From: an uncultured Collinsella sp.
GTDB lineage: Bacteria > Actinomycetota > Coriobacteriia > Coriobacteriales > Coriobacteriaceae
Direction of reading: 5' to 3'
Length of the DNA stretch: 9,757 bases
NCBI GenBank assembly: GCA_900554905.1
Contig: USJB01000032.1
Span: forward strand, 1 to 9,757
The notes beneath the pieces were generated by a model. It ran no database searches. It worked only from the letters and a program-made list of their open reading frames with translations, and was not told the origin of the DNA. The translations under genes and the position numbers were made by a program. Shown here one piece after another: positions 6,218 through 9,757 of the stretch (within the stretch, counting starts at the first letter, position 1; the number at the start of each line of letters is the position of its first letter).

Positions 6218-7579
6218 ATGGATACTGTTCTGAGCGTTCTCTCATCGGTCTTTTGGGGCCTGCTGATGCTTTCCGTCCTCGTGTTTTTGCACGAGGGCGG
6301 CCACTTTTTGGCGGCGCGTGCCTGCGGTGTCCGCGTGACTGAGTTCTTTTTGGGCCTGCCGTGTCGCTTTGATATCCACCACACATCGCGTCGCATCGGC
6401 ACCAAGTTTGGCGTGACGCCGCTGCTGCTGGGTGGCTATGCTGCCATCTGTGGCATGGATCCGACCGATGTCTCGTGTGCCGATCGCGTGCTCGCGGCCA
6501 TCTATCGCCACGGCCGTGTGACGGTGGCCGATCTTGCTGTCGAGCTCGAGCTGTCCGAGGAGGATGTTCTCGAGGCTTGTGCTTTGCTGTTGGGCTGGGG
6601 CTCCATCGCCCCCTGGTATGAAGAAGGGGAAAAGCCTTCGCCCAGTTACTATCCCACCAAGTACCAGACCCTGCCGCGCGATGCTGCAGGATATACCACC
6701 TTTGACGGTCGCAAGTTCGATCGAGAGCATGCGACTGCCGAGGGCGATGTATGGGAACTGCCGTGCGGCGAGGCCGAATTCCTTGCACGTGAGCGCTCGC
6801 ACACCTATTTGGGCCAGGGCTTTGTTAAACGTGCCTTTATGCTGCTTGCGGGCATTATCGTCAATATCCTGACGGGCTTTTTGCTCCTTATGAGCATCTA
6901 TTCCATCGCAGGTGTCACGGTGCCGGTGGATACCAATGTGATTGGCCAGGTTGACGAAGGCTCGATTGCCGCCGCGGCGGGAATCGAGGGCGGCGACGCG
7001 ATCCTTTCGGTCGACGGAGTATCGTGCTCTACCTGGATGGACGTTTACGATGCCATTGGCAAGGCTGCCGGTAAGGACGATATCGCCATCGAGTACGAGC
7101 GTGACGGCAAGCGGCATTCGACCACGGTTGCACTCAAAGAGGACGAGCGCCTAGGTGTGTATGCCTCTACGCAGGTGGTCCGTTTAGACCCCATCACGTC
7201 GGCTCGTCTGTCCTTCTCCTATGTCGTGCAGACAGCGGAGGGTGTGATGCGCCTGCTCCAGCCGCAGCATACGATGGAGATTCTCGATCAGTCTTCTTCG
7301 ATCGTGGGCATTAGCGTTATGTCCTCACAGGCTGCTGCTGCCGGCCCTGCCACGTTCCTTTCGTTTGCCGCCCTCATTTCGTTCTCGCTTGGCTTTATGA
7401 ACCTGCTGCCTATCCCACCGCTCGATGGCGGCAAGCTGGTCATCGAGATCATTCAAAAGATTGCTGGCCGCGAGCTTCCGCTCAAGGTCCAGACGATTGT
7501 GAGCTATGTGGGCATCGCGCTCTTTGCGCTGCTGTTTGTCTATATGCTTCGTTCCGACGTCCTTCGATTTATCCTGTAG
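6218..7579 (+). CDS. rseP: RseP-type site-2 intramembrane metalloprotease with an inserted domain
   Basis: Members of this zinc protease family cut transmembrane substrates such as anti-sigma factors within the membrane. The 453-residue product has HEGGH (25-29, the HExxH zinc site) in the first membrane helix. The beta-loop segment LLLGGYAAICGM (69-80) and an unusual insert (about 81-197) follow. A second membrane helix (about 206-230), one PDZ domain (about 235-307) and two C-terminal helices complete it; the NLLPIPPLDGG segment (395-405) supplies the third zinc ligand, Asp403. Start choice is uncertain. AAGGA (6198-6202) is 15 nt from ATG 6218, longer than normal, while the in-frame TTG at 6203 abuts it. 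The substrate is unknown; its place between dxr and ispG follows common gene order rather than a shared pathway. Confidence 0.9.
   Translation: MDTVLSVLSSVFWGLLMLSVLVFLHEGGHFLAARACGVRVTEFFLGLPCRFDIHHTSRRIGTKFGVTPLLLGGYAAICGMDPTDVSCADRVLAAIYRHGRVTVADLAVELELSEEDVLEACALLLGWGSIAPWYEEGEKPSPSYYPTKYQTLPRDAAGYTTFDGRKFDREHATAEGDVWELPCGEAEFLARERSHTYLGQGFVKRAFMLLAGIIVNILTGFLLLMSIYSIAGVTVPVDTNVIGQVDEGSIAAAAGIEGGDAILSVDGVSCSTWMDVYDAIGKAAGKDDIAIEYERDGKRHSTTVALKEDERLGVYASTQVVRLDPITSARLSFSYVVQTAEGVMRLLQPQHTMEILDQSSSIVGISVMSSQAAAAGPATFLSFAALISFSLGFMNLLPIPPLDGGKLVIEIIQKIAGRELPLKVQTIVSYVGIALFALLFVYMLRSDVLRFIL
6458..6808 (+). other. inserted region in RseP with a winged-helix-like segment
   Basis: This part of rseP (residues about 81-197 from the ATG) lies between the GGYAAICGM beta-loop and the LGQGFVKRAFMLLAG segment. 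In E. coli RseP the matching stretch is only about 30 residues. Residues about 87-133 (6476-6616) read as helix ADRVLAAIYRHG, turn, helix TVADLAVELEL, helix SEEDVLEACALLLGWG, the pattern of a winged helix-turn-helix. The remainder is rich in Tyr, Pro and charged residues, with no domain I recognise. The reading frame is open throughout and codon use matches the rest of the gene, so it is not an assembly error or recent insertion by eye. The fold assignment is inference. Confidence 0.6.
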
Positions 7580-7592
7580 GGGAGTGTTTGGA

Positions 7593-8675
7593 TTGTCTTT
7601 ATCCCATCCTTTGCCTCGCGAGTTGACGCGCCCCGTGCATGTGGGCGGTGTGCAGATCGGTGGCGGCGCGCCGGTGGTGGTCCAATCCATGACCTGCACC
7701 GATACCGCTGACGCCCAGGCAACGCTTGCGCAAGTGTGCGCGTTGGCGCAGGCTGGCTGCGATATCGTGCGTGTGAGCGTGCCCACCGAGGCCGCGCTTG
7801 AGGGTTTCCGCACCATCTGTGCCGAGTCTCCGGTGCCGATCGTCGCCGATATTCACTTTAACCATAAGCTCGCCATCGGCGCCGTCGAGGCTGGTGCCGC
7901 CAAGCTTCGCATCAATCCCGGCAATATCGGCGATTGGGCTAAGGTCGATGCCGTGATCGATGCCGCGGGCGCCGCTGGGTGCGCGATTCGTATCGGCGTC
8001 AATGCCGGTTCGCTCGAGCAAGATATCGCCGAGCGCGACGACCTCACGCAGCCCGAAAAGCTCGTGATGTCGAGCGAGCGCTTCGTCAAGCACTTTGAGG
8101 ACCGCGGTTTTACGAACATTGTGCTTTCGGCCAAGGCCCATAGCGTGCAAACGACGCTTGATACCTATCGAGCCCTGTCGCGTGAGATTCCCCACGTTCC
8201 GCTTCACCTGGGCGTGACGGAGGCGGGGACCAAGCTCCAGGGCACCATCAAGAGCTCGGTGGGCCTTGGTATCCTGCTGTCTGAGGGTATCGGCGACACC
8301 ATGCGCGTCTCTCTCACAGCTGATCCGGTTGAGGAGCCGCCGGTTGTCTGGGGAATTTTGCAGTCGCTGGGCCTGCGTCGCCGTGGTCCCGAGATTGTCT
8401 CGTGCCCCACATGCGCCCGCTGCCAGGTTAACCTTATTCCCATTGCCGAGGAGGTTACCGAGCGGCTTAAGAACTACTCCGCGCCGCTTTCGATCGCTGT
8501 GATGGGATGTGCCGTTAATGGCCCCGGCGAGGCTTCTGATGCCGATCTGGGCGTTGCTTGCGGACGTGGTCAGGCCTTGCTCTTTTCGCATGGCCAGATC
8601 ATTGGTAAAGTAGCTGAGGACCAAATTGTCGACGCGCTTATGGCCGAGGTCGACAAGCTTATTGAGGAGAAATAA
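7593..8675 (+). CDS. ispG: 4-hydroxy-3-methylbut-2-enyl diphosphate synthase (flavodoxin/ferredoxin)
   Basis: IspG is an iron-sulfur enzyme of the MEP pathway that reduces and opens methylerythritol cyclodiphosphate to HMBPP. The 360-residue product has the N-terminal TIM-barrel part, with VQSMTCTDTAD (30-40), VADIHFN (84-90) and LRINPGNIG (105-113). The C-terminal iron-sulfur domain has CPTCAR (271-276) and GCAVNGPGEA (305-314), giving cluster ligands Cys271, Cys274 and Cys306 with Glu313. The start chosen is TTG at 7593, because GGGGAG (7579-7584) lies eight bases upstream and the next residues fit the family. The frame stays open back to a TTG at 7506, but that would overlap the end of rseP by about 75 bases and has no family support. 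It is followed by proS with no gap. Confidence 0.96.
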   Translation: MSLSHPLPRELTRPVHVGGVQIGGGAPVVVQSMTCTDTADAQATLAQVCALAQAGCDIVRVSVPTEAALEGFRTICAESPVPIVADIHFNHKLAIGAVEAGAAKLRINPGNIGDWAKVDAVIDAAGAAGCAIRIGVNAGSLEQDIAERDDLTQPEKLVMSSERFVKHFEDRGFTNIVLSAKAHSVQTTLDTYRALSREIPHVPLHLGVTEAGTKLQGTIKSSVGLGILLSEGIGDTMRVSLTADPVEEPPVVWGILQSLGLRRRGPEIVSCPTCARCQVNLIPIAEEVTERLKNYSAPLSIAVMGCAVNGPGEASDADLGVACGRGQALLFSHGQIIGKVAEDQIVDALMAEVDKLIEEK

Positions 8676-9757
8676 ATGACTCGAGCAATGTATATGTCTA
8701 AGCTCTATGCGCCGACGCTTAAAGAGGATCCGGCCGACGCCGAGCTTGCAAGCCATCGTCTGCTGCTTCGTGCCGGTATGATCCGCAAGGAGGCCGCCGG
8801 TCTCTATTCCTATCTGCCGCTCGCTTGGCGCTCGATTCGTAAGATCGAGAACATCGTGCGCGACGAGATGGATGCCGCCGGCGCCCAGGAGCTCATGATG
8901 CCCATTATGGTCGATGCCGAGCTGTGGCGTGAGTCCGGCCGCATCGATGCCTATGGTAAGGAGCTCGTGCGCTTTGACGACCGTCATGGTCGCGAGTTTG
9001 TGCTGGGCCCCACGCACGAGGAGACCGTCACGGCCCTGGTGCGCAACGAGCTGCGCTCCTATAAGCAGCTGCCCGTCAACCTGTACCACATTCAGGACAA
9101 GTTCCGCGATGAGTTCCGTCCCCGCTTTGGCCTGATGCGCGGTCGCGAGTTCATCATGAAGGACGCCTACAGCTTCTCCGCCACGCAGGAGAGCCTGCAG
9201 GAGGAGTACGACAAGATGAAGCAGGCCTACGCTAACATCTGCGAGCGCTGCTACATCAAGGCCCTGCCCGTTGTTGCCGACTCCGGCGAGATCGGTGGCG
9301 ATACCTCCGTCGAGTACATGGCTTTGGCCGACGCCGGCGAGGCTTCGCTCGTCTACTGCGACGATTGCGGCTTTGCTGCCGATGACGAGGCTGCAAGCAC
9401 CAAGGTCGTTGTGACCGAGGGTCCCGGCGACGGCACGCTCACCAAGGTCGAGACTCCGGGTATGGGCACCATCGAGGCCGTCGCCAAGTTCTTCGGCTTC
9501 CCCGAGAACGGCACGCGCAAGTCCCTGGCGTTGATCGATGCCGAGGGTAAGCCCGTCGTGGCCATCGTCCCGGGCGATCATGAGCTCAACGACTGCAAGG
9601 CCGAGCATGTCTTTGGCAAGGGCTATCGCATGATGACCGACGAGGAGCTCCAGACTTACGGTCTGCATAAGGGCTTTATCGGACCGGTTAACCTGCCCGA
9701 TGGTATTCGTCTGGTCTGCGACGAGAGCCTGCGCGAGTCCAAGCAGTGGGCTTGCGG
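8676..9757 (+). CDS. proS: prolyl-tRNA synthetase, bacterial long form (3' end outside the window)
   Basis: ProS charges tRNA-Pro with proline in the cytoplasm. The 360 codons present cover the class II catalytic core: motif 1 region GLYSYLPL (42-49), GPTHEE (111-116), motif 2 with FRDEFRPRFG (143-152) and MKDAYSF (161-167), and ADSGEIGG (201-208). From about residue 225 the sequence enters the inserted YbaK-like editing domain that marks the long bacterial form (AVAKFFGF, VVAIVPGDHELND). Motif 3 and the anticodon-binding domain lie beyond the right edge; about 210 residues are missing if the length matches E. coli. ATG 8676 immediately follows the ispG stop codon. GAGGAGA (8664-8670) lies five bases upstream, inside ispG. 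Later ATGs at 8688 and 8694 are less well placed. Confidence 0.96.
   Translation, partial: MTRAMYMSKLYAPTLKEDPADAELASHRLLLRAGMIRKEAAGLYSYLPLAWRSIRKIENIVRDEMDAAGAQELMMPIMVDAELWRESGRIDAYGKELVRFDDRHGREFVLGPTHEETVTALVRNELRSYKQLPVNLYHIQDKFRDEFRPRFGLMRGREFIMKDAYSFSATQESLQEEYDKMKQAYANICERCYIKALPVVADSGEIGGDTSVEYMALADAGEASLVYCDDCGFAADDEAASTKVVVTEGPGDGTLTKVETPGMGTIEAVAKFFGFPENGTRKSLALIDAEGKPVVAIVPGDHELNDCKAEHVFGKGYRMMTDEELQTYGLHKGFIGPVNLPDGIRLVCDESLRESKQWAC

Noticed and set aside
5377..6405. A 342-codon open frame on the - strand opposite dxr and the start of rseP
   Set aside because: It is a shadow of dxr coding bias, it spans a gene boundary, and it shows no family motif.
6859..6881. A terminator-like hairpin inside rseP (CGTCA/TGACG then TTTTT)
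   Set aside because: The stem is only 5 bp with three bases between stem and T-run, and it is well inside a translated gene. It is probably chance, unlike the 9-bp element in uppS.
7599..9668. A 689-codon open frame on the - strand across ispG and proS
   Set aside because: It is in mirror register with two well-identified genes and arises from their codon bias, which removes stop codons from the complement. Its product has no recognisable motif or ribosome binding site.

Overview
The window is a GC-rich bacterial housekeeping segment with ten genes, all on the + strand: rpsB - tsf - (terminator) - pyrH - frr - uppS - cdsA - dxr - rseP - ispG - proS (cut by the right edge). Codons are strongly G/C-ending, start codons are mixed (ATG, GTG, TTG), and nearly every gene has a clear purine-rich ribosome binding site. 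The protein style and the gene order (uppS between frr and cdsA, proS after ispG) suggest a high-GC anaerobe of the Coriobacteriia, most like Collinsella. This is inference from recognition; no search was run.

Bases 1-284 hold no convincing gene. They contain a strong sigma-70-type promoter (TTGGCA, 17 bp, TATCAT with a TG extension) and a leader of about 135 nt with several possible hairpins, ending at the rpsB ribosome binding site. The first nine bases equal the 3' end of a common Illumina adapter, so the left edge may be a contig end with adapter residue. rpsB and tsf (ribosomal protein S2 and elongation factor Ts) form one short transcription unit that ends at a textbook intrinsic terminator (1951-1986).

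From pyrH onward eight genes are packed almost end to end, with gaps of 0-25 nt and one 1-nt overlap, so they are probably one operon. pyrH (UMP kinase) and frr (ribosome recycling factor) come first. An envelope and isoprenoid block follows: uppS makes the undecaprenyl carrier precursor, cdsA makes CDP-diacylglycerol for phospholipids, and dxr and ispG are MEP-pathway enzymes that supply the isoprenoid units UppS consumes. rseP, a site-2 intramembrane protease, sits between dxr and ispG. proS (prolyl-tRNA synthetase) closes the window and lacks its C-terminal part.

Two observations stand out. First, a perfect 9-bp GC-rich hairpin followed by five T's (3346-3372), the form of an intrinsic terminator, lies inside the first 22 codons of uppS. 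Second, RseP carries an insert of roughly 117 residues in its cytoplasmic part between the first membrane helix and the later helices, and part of it reads like a winged-helix DNA-binding fold. No mobile elements, CRISPR arrays, tRNAs or rRNAs were seen.
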